DNA of 60,000 nucleotides, taken from positions 808,001 through 868,000 of the forward strand of contig NC_079889.1 of the NCBI RefSeq assembly GCF_029227915.1. The letters run 5' to 3'. Below the pieces are notes generated by a model, which worked only from the letters and a program-made list of their open reading frames with translations, was not told the origin of the DNA and made no database searches. Both the position numbers and the translations under genes were made by a program. The DNA is from Hydractinia symbiolongicarpus (Eukaryota > Cnidaria > Hydrozoa > Anthoathecata > Hydractiniidae). Shown piece after piece: positions 13,561 to 25,300 of the stretch (within the stretch, counting starts at the first letter, position 1; every line of letters starts with the position of its first letter).

Positions 13561-13999
13561 TCATGTGGATATACTATGTCAATTGTTTCGAGGGAAGGGC
13601 GATTATAGCAGAGTTTCCTCTCTTTTTGCAAGGAATTTTTTTAATAGCAAATTTTGGGAAATTTTGGACAATTTAGTTGTTTTTTAAAATTTTTTAGAAG
13701 AATTTAAATTAGTAAAGTGTAACTTAGAATCACGAGAATGAATGTCAAAGAAATTGTAGAGGGAGGATGGATTGGACTGAGCAGATTTCATTTACACATC
13801 AGCTTAGGCATATATAAATATTTTGGACTTATAATTCACAAAAGAAATCTGATAGAAATCAATTTTGAAAAATTGATGTTCCCTAAAAATTTAGCAGATT
13901 TTTGGGAGATTTTTTAGGGGTATTTCTTTTTTAGGAAGCGTGGAAACCATGTGTAGAGTTGAAAGCTCCGTTTAAAGCTCCCGTTTAAAGCATCTTTTG

Positions 14000-14097
14000 A
14001 AATTTAAGCCCAAGCAGACAGCAGCCTTGGATGGTGAACAAACCTATGACCTTTTGGACATGGGTTAAACATTCTACTGACTGAGCTATCCACCCCT
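14000..14097 (-). repeat. tRNA-derived SINE fragment
   Basis: The minus strand has a tRNA-like order: GGGGTGG, an A-box-like TAGCTCAGTCAGTAGAAT, then GGTCATAGGTTTGTTCACC (B-box-like), ending CCATCC, which pairs roughly with the 5' end. The anticodon stem pairs poorly, so this is a tRNA-derived repeat or pseudogene, not a working tRNA. Confidence 0.5.
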
Positions 14098-14389
14098 AAT
14101 GAATTCTTTCTTCTGTCAAAGAATGGCAAAGTTTTTTTTAGATAAAATCTAACATTAAAATGCTGACAGTATATATAAAAAACATAAACATTTTGAGTTT
14201 AGGCTGTTTTTCAGCATTTTGTTTGAAAGAGTGAGTTAAATTTTTTACTTGGACAGGAGAGGGGTGGCATGAAATTGATTCTTATATTCTAGTCTGCAAG
14301 ACACTGCATTGTCACCTATTTAGCTGCAAAAGCATCTTGATCCAATACTTAGGACCTTGAATAATTGTTTTTACCTTTTAAGGTTTTAT

Positions 14390-17300
14390 TTTGAGGTGAA
14401 GGGTCTCCTTAAGAGACAAGAGAGGAGTTGAACGTCCTCCACCATACCTTAGTTTAAAGGGGCGATTGTGGAAGTCCCATGAAATGCCACATAGTGATGG
14501 TGTCACTTTAAAAAACACCCAGTCCGGTCTGTGAACGGTTGGCGCTAGGAAGGGCATCCAGCTGTAAAACAATGCCAAAACTCTTTATTAATGGCCGTAA
14601 GAATAGTTGATCAGACAAACTGCGTAAACGGGGCTGGAACTCTAAGGAGTGAAGGTGTCGCGCACGGTAGGACAGATGTCAGATGTGAGCATCGTCAGAC
14701 CGTTACCCAGCTATCACATCACAAAGTAGATAACACTAGGTTGAGGATGGCTAGTGTAAATGTTGGTACTCTGAGAGGTAGAGCAGGTGAAGTAGTTGAA
14801 ATGTTAGAACGTAGATCTGTTGATATGTGTTGTGTTCAGGAAGTTAGGTGGAGAGGAGCTTCAGTGAGATTTGTGGAAGGTAGGAGGGCAAGGTATAAGC
14901 TTTTTTGGATTGGTAATAGTGATGGATATGGAGGAGTTGGCATATTCGTTGCGGAGAAGTGGGTAGAAAAAGTAATAGATGTTATGCGTGTTAATAGTCG
15001 TATTATAGTGATAAAGTTTTTGATAGGTAATAGGATTGTCACTTTTCTGTCAGTTTATGCTCCACAGTGTGGACTCAGTGAGGAAGATAAAGATAAGTTT
15101 TATGATGAGTTAATAGCAGTCACATCAAAGTTTGGAGACACTGAACTTGTCATGGTGGGCGGCGACTTTAATGGTCATGTTGGGAGGTCATCTGAAGGTT
15201 ATAGAGGTGTGCATGGAGGCTATGGATTTGGGAGCAGAAATAAGGAAGGGGAGAGATTGCTTGAGTTTGGAATGGCAACAGACATGGTGGTTTGCAACAC
15301 ATCATTTAGTAAGAGACAGAGTAGGCTGATAACATATGAGTCAGGTGGTTGTAAGACACAGATAGATTACTTTTTGGTTAGAAAGTCAGACAAGAAAGTG
15401 GTGAAGGACGTGAAAGTTATATCGGGGGAAGAGTGTGTTTCCCAGCATAGGTTGCTGGTTTGTGATATTATCTTGAAGAGTGTTAAAGAAGCCAAGGGAA
15501 AGTACAGGCCCCGTCGAAAAGTCTGGAAGCTGAAGGAAGAGATTGTAGCAAGACAATTTAGTGCAAAAGTTCAGCAGTTAGCCTACAATAGTCAATGTGA
15601 TAGTGACAATGTTGAAAGTACTTGGACTAATTTGAAGAATTGTCTTCTAGAAGCTTCTGATGATACCTGTGGGTGGACGAAAGGACCAGCTAGACATAGA
15701 CAGACCTGGTGGTGGAATAATGAGGTTGACCAGTGTATAAAGGAAAAGAGGAAACTTTGGAAAGAGTGGAAGTCAGGTGGTAGTAAAAATATTTACTTAG
15801 AAGCTAAGCGTCGCGCTCGTACAGCAGTGTATAAGGCAAAATCAGAAGCAGAGAGAAACAGATTTGCAGATGTGTTAAGAAGGGAAGACCAGCTCAATGA
15901 GGTATTCAAGATAGCAAAGCAAATGAAGAAGACTAATCAAGATATTGTAGGTGAGAAGTGTATACGTAATGATGAAGGTGTTTTGGCTAGCACAGAGGAG
16001 GAGAAAAGGGTAGCTTGGAAGAATCATTATCAGAGGTTGCTAACACTGAGTTTGATTGGGACGAGGATAATTTGTCTGATGATGATGTCGTAGAAGGGCC
16101 AGCTATGCAGATCAAGACAGAATGGGTAGTGGAGGCTATTAGGAAATTGAAGATTGGCAAGGCTGCAGGAGTATCAGGTATTGTTGCAGAGATGGTAAAA
16201 GCATCTGGATATATTGGAGTTGAGCTTATTACAAGTCTTGCTAACCAGATTATAAAGGATGGTGCTATTCCGAGTGAGTGGCAGTCGAGTGTAATAGTGA
16301 ACTGTTTCAAGGGCAAGGGTGATGCATTAGAAAGGGGTAACTATAGAGGTTTGAAGTTGGTTGATCAAGTAATGAAAGTTATTGAAAGAGTGATTGATAA
16401 GTTACTTAGAGAAAGAATTGATATAGATAAGATGCAATTTGGTTTTGTTCCAGGGCGTGGCACAACAGATGCAATATTTTTGCTCAGATAGCTTCAGGAA
16501 AAGTATTTAGGAAAGAGAAAGAATCTCTATTTTGCCTTTGCAGATTTAGAGAAAGCTTTTGATAGAGTGCCACGTAAAGTTATTTGGTGGGCTATGAGAA
16601 AATTAGGTGTGGATGAGTGGCTAGTTACGATGGTTCAGTCTATGTACAGCAATGCTAGAAGTCGTGTCAGGATTAACGATTCACTTAGTGATGAATTTAG
16701 TGTAAATGTTGGTGTACATCAGGGTTCTGTACTTAGTCCTTTGTTGTTTATTCTAGTCTTAGAAGCGCTGTCGATGGAGTTCAGAACAGGTTGTCCATGG
16801 GAGTTATTGTATGCAGATGATTTGGTTCTCATAGCAGAGTCGATGGAAGAATTAGTTGAAAAGTTTGAGAAGTGGAAGAAAGGACTAGAAGAGAAAGGGC
16901 TGAAGGTAAACACAGCAAAGTCTAAAGTCATGATAAGTAGCATTGCAGCCAAGTGTGACCTTGTAGTTGGAAAGTGGCCTTGTGGAGTTTGCAGGAAAGA
17001 GGTTGGTAGTAACTCAATTTTTTGTCAGACTTGCAAGCATTGGGTACATAAGAAGTGCAGTAGTATTAGTGGAAGGTTAAGAGCTGACATACAGTTTGTA
17101 TGCAAGCGTTGCAAAGGTGAGATTATAGAGAATGAAGTATTTCCAGCTTTAATGATTTACAACAGTGGCTCGTTAGAGATAGTTGAGAACTTCTGTTACT
17201 TAGGTGATATGTTGGGCAGTGAAGGGGGTATTGGTAGAAGTGTTACTTGCAGGATAGGTTCTGCTTGGAAAAAGTTCAGAGAGTTACTTCCTTTGTTGAC

Positions 17301-17807
17301 TAGCAGAGTCCTGTCAATTGAGGTAAAAGGTAGGTTGTATGAGGCCTGTGTAAGAAGTGTTATGTTGTACGGTAGTGAGACATGGGCAGTGAAGCAGGAA
17401 GATCTTGACCGTTTAGAAAGGAATGATATGAGAATGGTTACGTGGATGTGTAACGCCAGTCTGAGAGACAGAAAGAGTTCAGATGATCTAAGAAGCAGGC
17501 TAAGTCTCCGTAGAATTAAAGATGTTATCCAGATAAGAAGATTGAACTGGCTGGGGCACTTGGAAAGAATGGAGGAGAATAATTGGGTAAGAAAGTGTAG
17601 AGACTTGATAGTTCCTGGGGCAAAGCCCAGAGGCAGACCAAGAAAGACTTGGCAGGAGGTTATAAGGACAGACTTAATACAGAGGAAGTTGAGTTTAGAT
17701 CTAACACAGTCTAGATCAGATTGGAAGAGAGTCATTAATATACCCCATCCAACCCATGATAGCATGGAAATTGGACGTTAAGCTGAGAATGATGATGAAT
17801 GATGATG
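14390..17807 (+). mobile_element. Nearly full-length RTE/CFDP2-like non-LTR retrotransposon (copy C)
   Basis: 5' leader of about 200 bp, one long endonuclease-reverse transcriptase frame (14591-17781, two breaks), then a short 3' end made of ATG/GATGAT trinucleotides. That kind of tail is typical of RTE-type LINEs, and the same tail ends copies A and D. No target duplication could be fixed because the 5' end is uncertain. The leader contains GGAAGGGCATCCAGC, also seen ahead of related elements. Placing it in the RTE group rather than another APE-type clade is inference. Confidence 0.85.
14591..17781 (+). pseudogene. LINE endonuclease-reverse transcriptase, broken by one frameshift and one stop
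   Basis: Encodes an APE-type endonuclease followed by a reverse transcriptase that would copy the element at a nicked genomic target. Endonuclease marks: SVNVGTLRGR, QEVRW, GGDFNGHVGR, QIDYFLV and SQHRLL. RT marks: GKAAGVSGI, FGFVPGRGTTDA, FADLEKAFDRVPR, HQGSVLSPLLF and LLYADDLV. After YADD comes a Cys/His cluster (C-x2-C, C-x2-C-x4-H, C, C-x2-C; about 16980-17120) resembling a PHD finger, then a C-terminal region with GRPRKTW. Breaks: the frame shifts near 16040 (consistent with loss of one base), and an in-frame TAG lies at 16489-16491. The rest is intact, so this copy died recently. Long antisense frames here are shadows. Confidence 0.9.
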
Positions 17808-18559
17808 TACCGTAGCTAGTTTTAAGGCTGTATTAGTAATAAATGCTTGGTTAAAGGTAATTTCATTTTATATTCAGATATTTAAAATTGTGTAGCTGCT
17901 TTGTGCATTATAAAGATATTGGCATTGGATTTTAAACTTGGATTATACTTACTTTAGAGAGAAACTTTTAATTTTGGAAATATCTTACTGGATTTGGATT
18001 TGGACTTGAACTTTGTTTTTGGATTTGTAAAGAAATGTTTAGGTTGTAATATTTGTGAAGATCTAGAGAGTTATAATCCATTGTCAAAATACTTGTCAAA
18101 ACTCTACGCTATACGTTCCTAAAGTGAAACTAAGCTCGCAAAATAATCTGGCTTCTTCTCTATAATGGGTGTAAAAATTTTCAATACAGTGCCCATAGAG
18201 TCTCGGTGAACAGGTTCAGTCGCAGATTTTAGGAATAGAGTCATTAGTCATTTTAATTGCAAATAATTTTTATTATTTTGATATTTTTATAATTTTGTTT
18301 TTCGGTGATAATTACACTAATCTGTATGTTTGTCCCTTGATTCGTCTACTTAAACACTCCTATCTTTGAGTCTTTCAAGAGTGGTATTAGAAAGAATACC
18401 TGTTTTTCTTCCCTGCTTTCGCCATTGCCCTATAATTTTTTTGTACGCTTCCCTTATTGAAAAATATCAAAAAGGGAAAAATGATGAGATTAGTTTACTA
18501 GACTAAAGTGGCATTCGAGTTTTTGTTTTTCCATGTTATTTGTTGCAGTCACAATGTAA

Positions 18560-19290
18560 ATTTTACATGATGTTTTGTTATATATACATCCTGACACAAT
18601 TAAGCTGAAAGACTTTTTATTTGCGTATGATCATTATCATAAAAATTTGCCTAAACCTCTGCAAGGCATTTTTACTCTGGTTGCAAATACTCATACCCAT
18701 AATACTAGAAATGCATCAAACAATAACCTAATACTTCCAAATGTTAGTACCACTCGGTATGGAATTTATAGTATAAAATATCAATCAATCCGTTGCTGGA
18801 ATACAATTAATAACCAACACAGTGATAAAAAGCTGTCATCACTATCCAAAAACCAGTGCAAAAAAATAATTACAAATCAATTGTTAAGTAAATACTTATA
18901 AGGAATATATATAAACTAATAATTTATTTGCTACAATTAAATTTAAATTTAAGTTTAATTAGTTATTCATTTTTTGTATATATATAGCTATATTTTTTTA
19001 TTTTTTTTAATTTTGTTTAATTTTTGTTTATCTTATTTTATTTATTGATTTTTTGTTTGTTTTTCTTGTGTTTTTTGTTTGTTTTGTCTTTGTCTTCTAA
19101 TTTATTTCTACCACGTATATATATATATATGTCTATCTTATTTTTTTTGTTGACAGGGGGGCTAGTTCTTGATTAGATTTTTCTATTTGACTAGCTCTCC
19201 TGTTAGGTTAGATTATTGCATTATTTATACTCTAGACAATTTATTTTTTCTAAAAAGTTTATTTTTTGTAATCTAACTTAACAAAAAAAT
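18560..19290 (+). mobile_element. 3' end of a second non-LTR retrotransposon family
   Basis: An open stretch at 18575-18901 encodes a pattern typical of the C-terminus of LINE reverse transcriptases (NTRNASNNNLILPNVSTTRYG, then YQSIRCWNTI). An AT-rich 3' UTR follows, with a stem-loop at 19154-19202. The RT core is absent, so this is a 5'-truncated insertion. Different from the RTE-like family. Confidence 0.65.
19154..19202 (+). other. 3' UTR stem-loop of the LINE remnant
   Basis: CAGGGGGGCTAG at 19154-19165 pairs with CTAGCTCTCCTG at 19191-19202 when G-U pairs are allowed (12-bp stem, 25-nt loop). Some LINE reverse transcriptases recognise 3' hairpins; that role here is inference. Confidence 0.5.
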
Positions 19291-19887
19291 AAATGTATTT
19301 ACTTACATATGTCTTCATCGGTTTCTTTATCAAGACACGCAATTTTAGCAGTAATTTATTACCAAAGTGTAAATCTTTATGATAAATAAATTACTCTGTG
19401 AAGTTGTAGGAGGCATAATTCGATAGTAAAAATATGTTTAAAGTTGATTAAATATCCACTTTAGCGTTAAATGATAATAGAACACACTCAGTATCCCTAC
19501 GTCCTACATGTGTATTAAATTGCTATTTCTAATTCATTAATAGATCAAAGCTAAATAAATGTTGTCTGGTGTTATCCCATTACTTAGATAAAAACATTAC
19601 ACAGACCTAAACATGCTAAAAGTGTATACAAAATGCATTTCTTTTTGTGTGTTTTAAGGGAGTTTTCTACTACGGCATTGTGCCATTGGGCTTTAAAAAT
19701 CCATAATGGCGCATAATCTCCGAAATAGTCTATTTTAAGGTGATTTTAGAACTCAAGCTAGTTCAAGAAAGTACACTTCACTTACAAAAACAGCCAGGCA
19801 TAGTGATCAGCTAGCAGTTGTGCTAATAGTATAAAGACTTGTACAGGCAGATTTTGCTTGCATGTTGTCCAGCTTCCAGGTAGATAT

Positions 19888-20670
19888 GTTCTGCCCGGAT
19901 AAGGAACATTGGCCTGATTAAGTATGGCAGCTTGCCCCAGTTAAGAACAGGGCAGAAAATACATAATCAGGGCAACATTATCAGGACAGGGCAGCTTAGT
20001 ACTCAAAAATATATTATTTGGCACTTATAAAAGGAACATAATCAGGGCAGGCCAGTTTATATACGACAGTCTAATATCATTTCTCATTTATTATAGAACG
20101 CACATAATCGGGGTGGGCCGACTTATGTATGACAGTCAAATATTATTCGAGACTTATAGAACAAATATAATCGGGGCCCACCGCTTTTATATCATTTGTC
20201 ATCATTTGTTCTGACAAGCAAATAGCCCTGCTAGCAAAGTTGTTGTTGTTCTCAAATGAAACGAAATTTCGTGGCAAATACTAAATTTTGTAATTCGCAA
20301 GTTTAATAATTTTTCACCAAACTCAATTCCCGCAAAAAGAATAATTTAGGTTCCGTGAAATTTAATTACTTCAAAGTATATTATGTTGAAATGTATTTAC
20401 TACAAGAGTAGTTTATATTAAGAATTACATCGATACTTTTTTCTTTCGCCATGTCTAGATTTTAGGGGTGTTCTATCTTCCAAAAAATGCTTAAGTCACA
20501 AAAGTTCGAAGAAAATGACAATCGCAGCCTGATGCGGTCAGCCATTATATCAGCGTTCATAATCCGGTCACCACGACATAACCAGTGAAAAAAAAAACAT
20601 AATCAGACCATGCGTACATAATCCGGCTGTCCCGGTTGTAAACAGGCCGTTTTCGCAATCTGGGCAGAAC
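19888..20670. mobile_element. 783-bp non-autonomous inverted-repeat DNA transposon with 6-bp target duplication
   Basis: The ends are GTTCTGCCCGGAT (19888-19900) and ATCTGGGCAGAAC (20658-20670), inverted repeats matching at 12 of 13 positions. Identical AGATAT sequences flank both sides (19882-19887 and 20671-20676), as expected of a target-site duplication. The interior has no transposase. It carries about three copies of a 63-66 bp unit containing ATAATC(A/G)GGG at 19985-20175, and related ATAATCCGG phrases near the right end. Confidence 0.8.
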
Positions 20671-20676
20671 AGATAT

Positions 20677-22304
20677 ATAACACTGTATTTTAATAATGGT
20701 TTTAAGAAAAATAGGTTTTAACACATCCTCCTCTTTAGCTATAGCTAGTTAGCTAGCAGCCTAAAACTGTTTTAAAGTATAAAAGTCATTTGTCAACAAA
20801 GGCACAATGCACTGGAAGAAAAATTAAGAAAAAACAGTTGACACCTGTTTTATTTTGGGTGGCTGCTAATTAAAAAAATACGCTATATAGCTATCTATAC
20901 TGATTTTAATTCAATATGGGTGCGCATTATACGTCAATGATCTTTGAATCTGTCAAGGATAAGGACAAAACACAGCAGGTTGGAGGAAATAAAAGGCTAA
21001 TGACACAAAACTGTCCCTAAAAACACAAATCACAATCATGAAAGATTAAAAGTACAAACTGTAAATGCCGATCCCGGTTTAAAGTACATTCCAGTTACAT
21101 TGTTCCTTAGGAAGCTCTCACTCGCGATGCATAATTTTTATAGTTCGTGATTCACTTTCGCTTTCACATGGCAAGGTGGAGCGCAAAATGGTTGAAGATG
21201 TAAACCTCGTTCCCAGTCTTTTTAAAACATTAGCCGTGGCTACAGAACGACGGATTTATTAGTGCACTTGTGGTAATAATTAAATTTAATGTCAATTAAT
21301 TTTGCTTCAGTGGTTATCAGGATCTACATTCTCTAAAGCACAAAAGACATCTTTTAATACGTGGAAGTTTAACCTCCTTCAAAACCAGTTGATGGATTTA
21401 CTGACACTGATCTTCCTCTCAGGGATTGTTCACAAATGAAGTCAACCGTCATGCTGATCGAGGTTTATGCGCCGAAAACTATTTGATCCCTGGGGTGAAA
21501 GAAGGCAATATACACTGGGATCGGGGTTTGGAACCATCACAAAATTATCACAAACAACATAAATGTTATTTTGCATCTCTGCATGGTTTTCTTTGCATTT
21601 AATCTTAATTTCAGCCCAACTTTGTCCCAGCCAGAAAAACACTTCTCTGAGGAGGGTTTTTCTGGCTGGCTTCTTCACTAATATAGGAGGTGAAAAAGGT
21701 GGTAAGATAATTCCCAACCAAGTGTGAAAAAAAGATAGTGAAGAAATGTATCGGCTGCTACCGCCGCAAAGCGCCTAATTGCAAAAAAATTGTATTTTGT
21801 GTATGGCCGCTGAGGACAGAGGATGAAATGGAAAGAATTCATTTGAGATGATGCATAAATTTAAATTCACAAACAGTTCAAGGGGAGGATAAAAAATACC
21901 ATTATTTAATATTGTATTGATCATAAATTTTAAAAATACATATCTTTAATATATAACCAAATTAATAAACTGCATATGAATGTCAAAAGAAAACGACATT
22001 CGACTTGGTTATATGACTTAAAACAAGAACTTCCCAACTTCGTTTCAATGTGTTTTGCCGCAAAGACGCCGCGTCAAAAAACCCATGCGAACGAAGTTAA
22101 GAACTTCATAATTTAACGAAAAAGTAAAATCCGAAAGAAATAGATATACGTCCTACAAATTAATAATAACTAGTTAAGATTTTGTAAGTTGCTGCATAGT
22201 GGATATTTTTCTGGAGCAAACTAGACTTTCGCAAAAAATAAATAAAAAATGGGCGTAGTCAAAAACGGCATTATCATAACAAAAAGAAGCATTCATGCAA
22301 TAAT
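20677..22304. other. Spacer 3' of FAF2, no gene seen
   Basis: AT-rich, with a CCTCGTTCCCAG repeat end at 21203-21216 and a short inverted repeat around AGCCAGAAAAAC near 21632-21668. A 91-codon frame at 21442-21717 (minus) has no recognisable features. Confidence 0.5.
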
Positions 22305-25300
22305 TTATTCATCTTCATCTGAACTCTCGTCTAACAAACTTTGAACAAACATGGCGGATGAAGAAGCGATGCCGACATCTTGTAACGTTTTGCTTTCGTG
22401 ATCTCTAATGTCAAATGTTTTTCGTGGAAAATTAGTATTCAGAAGAAATTCTGCAGGTGCATCATCATGCGACAGTACGAAATCATACAGAAGCTGTAAA
22501 AAATAGAATGTGAAACGTATAGATAAAGTTTTGACTTCTTGCTTTATGAAAAAAAAAACAAAGCTTCAAAAGGAAATCAAACACAATAGAAAACATAAAA
22601 GCACAACTATAAATACAGTAGCAGTGAAATTAAGATGAACTTGAGCTTCAACGGTGGAGTGCACTGCAAGGATGTTCCGAAATGACGTGTAACATGTTTT
22701 TCGAAAAAAAAAGGAGTGGAATCAGTTCACTATTTATAGCGAAACGGAATCATTCCGTTTCACAAATCGAATAGCTTCGAAACCGTGTGAACGCGAGGCC
22801 TGCCCGCAACAAAAATCATTTCGGAAAGACGTCTATTCGCAATGTGTGAACATAGTCTAAACTAGAAGTTGTTAGCCCGTAAAGAAATCTATCGTTTAGA
22901 CATCAAAAAACATTACTGACTATGCGGGGACAACGGAATAAAGCTGCACACAACCATTTTGAATCTATTTTTTTTAGCAAAAACATCCTTGCTACTATTT
23001 CTACTAGACGTCGCTACACAGCTCTGAAGTCGGCAAATATGCTACATCTAAGCATTCACAAAGATATCAGAAAAACACCACGTACACTCGTGTTGAAATG
23101 TGAGTTGTTTCTCGTATGGGTAGCAGTCAGGGATACATTAAAACGCTAGAGATCTATTTCTCGTGGGTCACAATTAAAAACTGATAATAAACGTATTACC
23201 TGCAATTGGTTTGTCTTTAGAAAATATCGTTGAAGCTGGCGACCGTTCGGTAATTTAATTCGAATTTGCAAAGCACCATCCTCACTACTAGTTGGTTCTT
23301 CTAATAAAGCGAAGTGGTCTCTACATTTTTCTCTTCTCATAGCTAAATCCTAAGATGGGGAAAAAAGGTTTCAAAAGTAATCTCAAAAATAATGTTAGCT
23401 TAAACTTGCTTCGGCAATCCAGCTTTCAGTGCTACGCAAAACTGATATTGAAGTTGTAGGAAATCCACTTAGGGAAGAAAGAAAAGAAAAATATCGAACT
23501 TTTGATAACGTAAACAATGGCCCGTCCAAATACGAAAATTCTTTTTTAAGAATTTTGTTGATCCTTTCCCCTACTGCGTAGAACTTGAAAAGCTGATCAA
23601 AATAAGACGTAGCATCGATGTACTTTTGACGACCGGTAATCCGTTTAGAAAAGGGTCGCACGGCTTGGCTTTAGGAAACTGGAATAATTTTTGTCTCTAG
23701 TTGTCCTCGCAGGAGGAGATCTTAGAAGTTATTAGGTTCCAAAACAAATGTCATTGATGTTAATCTGTCTCATTCTTTATTGATTTATTGATTTTTTAAG
23801 TTAAAATACTGAAATACATTTGTTAAGAGTATAGTATATCACGTTGTAAGAATTACCAAAGAAATCATAGATTTTCTACAATATTTTCGTTTATTATATT
23901 TTCAAATAATTTTATGCGAAAAGAAGTTATGAGATTTTCCAAAATGTCGGCAACGTTAAGTAAAGATATATTTTGCTTCTCATTACATTAGAGCGTCCTG
24001 TTACGCGCATGCGCTAACAGCATAACAACGTACTTGTATTTTTTGAAGTTTTTCATTCTCCTTCTGACGCAGTAACTCTTCTTCTTTTCTCGCTTCTTCT
24101 AACAATCTTTTCTTTTCTTCTTCTTTCTGTTTATCTCTGGCTAATGATTCCAAATATGCAGCATCTTGTTCGCTTCGAAGCTCTTGCGTGATCGACCTTT
24201 CCCTCCTACAAAAAATATTGAATTTTTATGAAGCGAATTGTGATTGAGGAATTCTTTTCTTTTTTCGATTTTCAAGGTAAGCAAAAAAAAAAAAAAAGAA
24301 AGAAAAAATTACGCTTTTCCCGAATTGCACGTTTTTCAAAATTTTAGAGTTTTGATGTTTTGACTTTAAGATCATATTCAGCATCATTAAATTGGTGTGT
24401 GTATAAATTTTCAATATAATCCCACATGTGAAAATGCTGTTTTGGTGGTGTTAATGTTACGGTCAAAGTCTTCTTAATTTTCAACTTGTACTAATAAGCT
24501 TCAGAGTTCAATTAGTACAAAACTAAAAAACCTGTTTAACAGGTTGGTTGGTTGCTGTGTGAATTTGAAGATTTCACCTTTTATCAAGTGAGGATTTCAA
24601 AAATCACATTCATTTTGTTTAAAAAAGTCAAGAAATAGAAACAGTACATCAAATAAAACTAATTCAGGAAAAGTGTATTGTGATTGGGGAATTCTTTTTT
24701 AATTTTCCAGCGAAGCAAAAAAACAAACAAACAAAACAAACAAATAGGCGACAACATTAAAATGCTGTACGTACGTTTTAAGACAACTTTTCTTAAAACA
24801 ACATCACGCATGTACAACAGTGCAAGTCTTAGCTGCGAAAGTGACTCATTTTTTCTGCAGTTTGTCCAAAGAGCACTTACCATAACCTCAGGATGATATT
24901 TTAAAATTAACCCTTGAAAATTATATGTTCAAGAGTACAGGTTTTTAATATCTTCATGTATTTCATCTCGGCTAATTAAAACCAGACTCTTCTGTAACCT
25001 TTTGAACATCAACAGATATGTATAAAAATTATTTACCTCTCAGCTCTTGCAGCCACTAAAGAAGCCTCGTTTTCATCTATGGCTTGAGCGCAAACAGCTA
25101 TTATTTCGTCCACACCCAAAACACCTGAGCATAAACAATTGTAACGTGTTTAACAATAAGGTTATACCAACTTTCCTAATCATATTTTAAAACTTTAGGC
25201 TTGCTCACTTTGAACCCAGTAAGTAGTGGAATTAAATACCTTCCCTAGTTTACATTTTTAAGGCCCTACATTTAAAGTCCTTAAAGACAAACACAGAATG

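Noticed and set aside
13317-13631. 104-codon minus-strand frame
   Set aside because: Lies across an eroded LINE on the opposite strand; chance frame.
17196-17765. 189-codon minus-strand frame, and similar plus-strand frame at 28011-28541
   Set aside because: Antisense shadows of the LINE C-terminal coding region.
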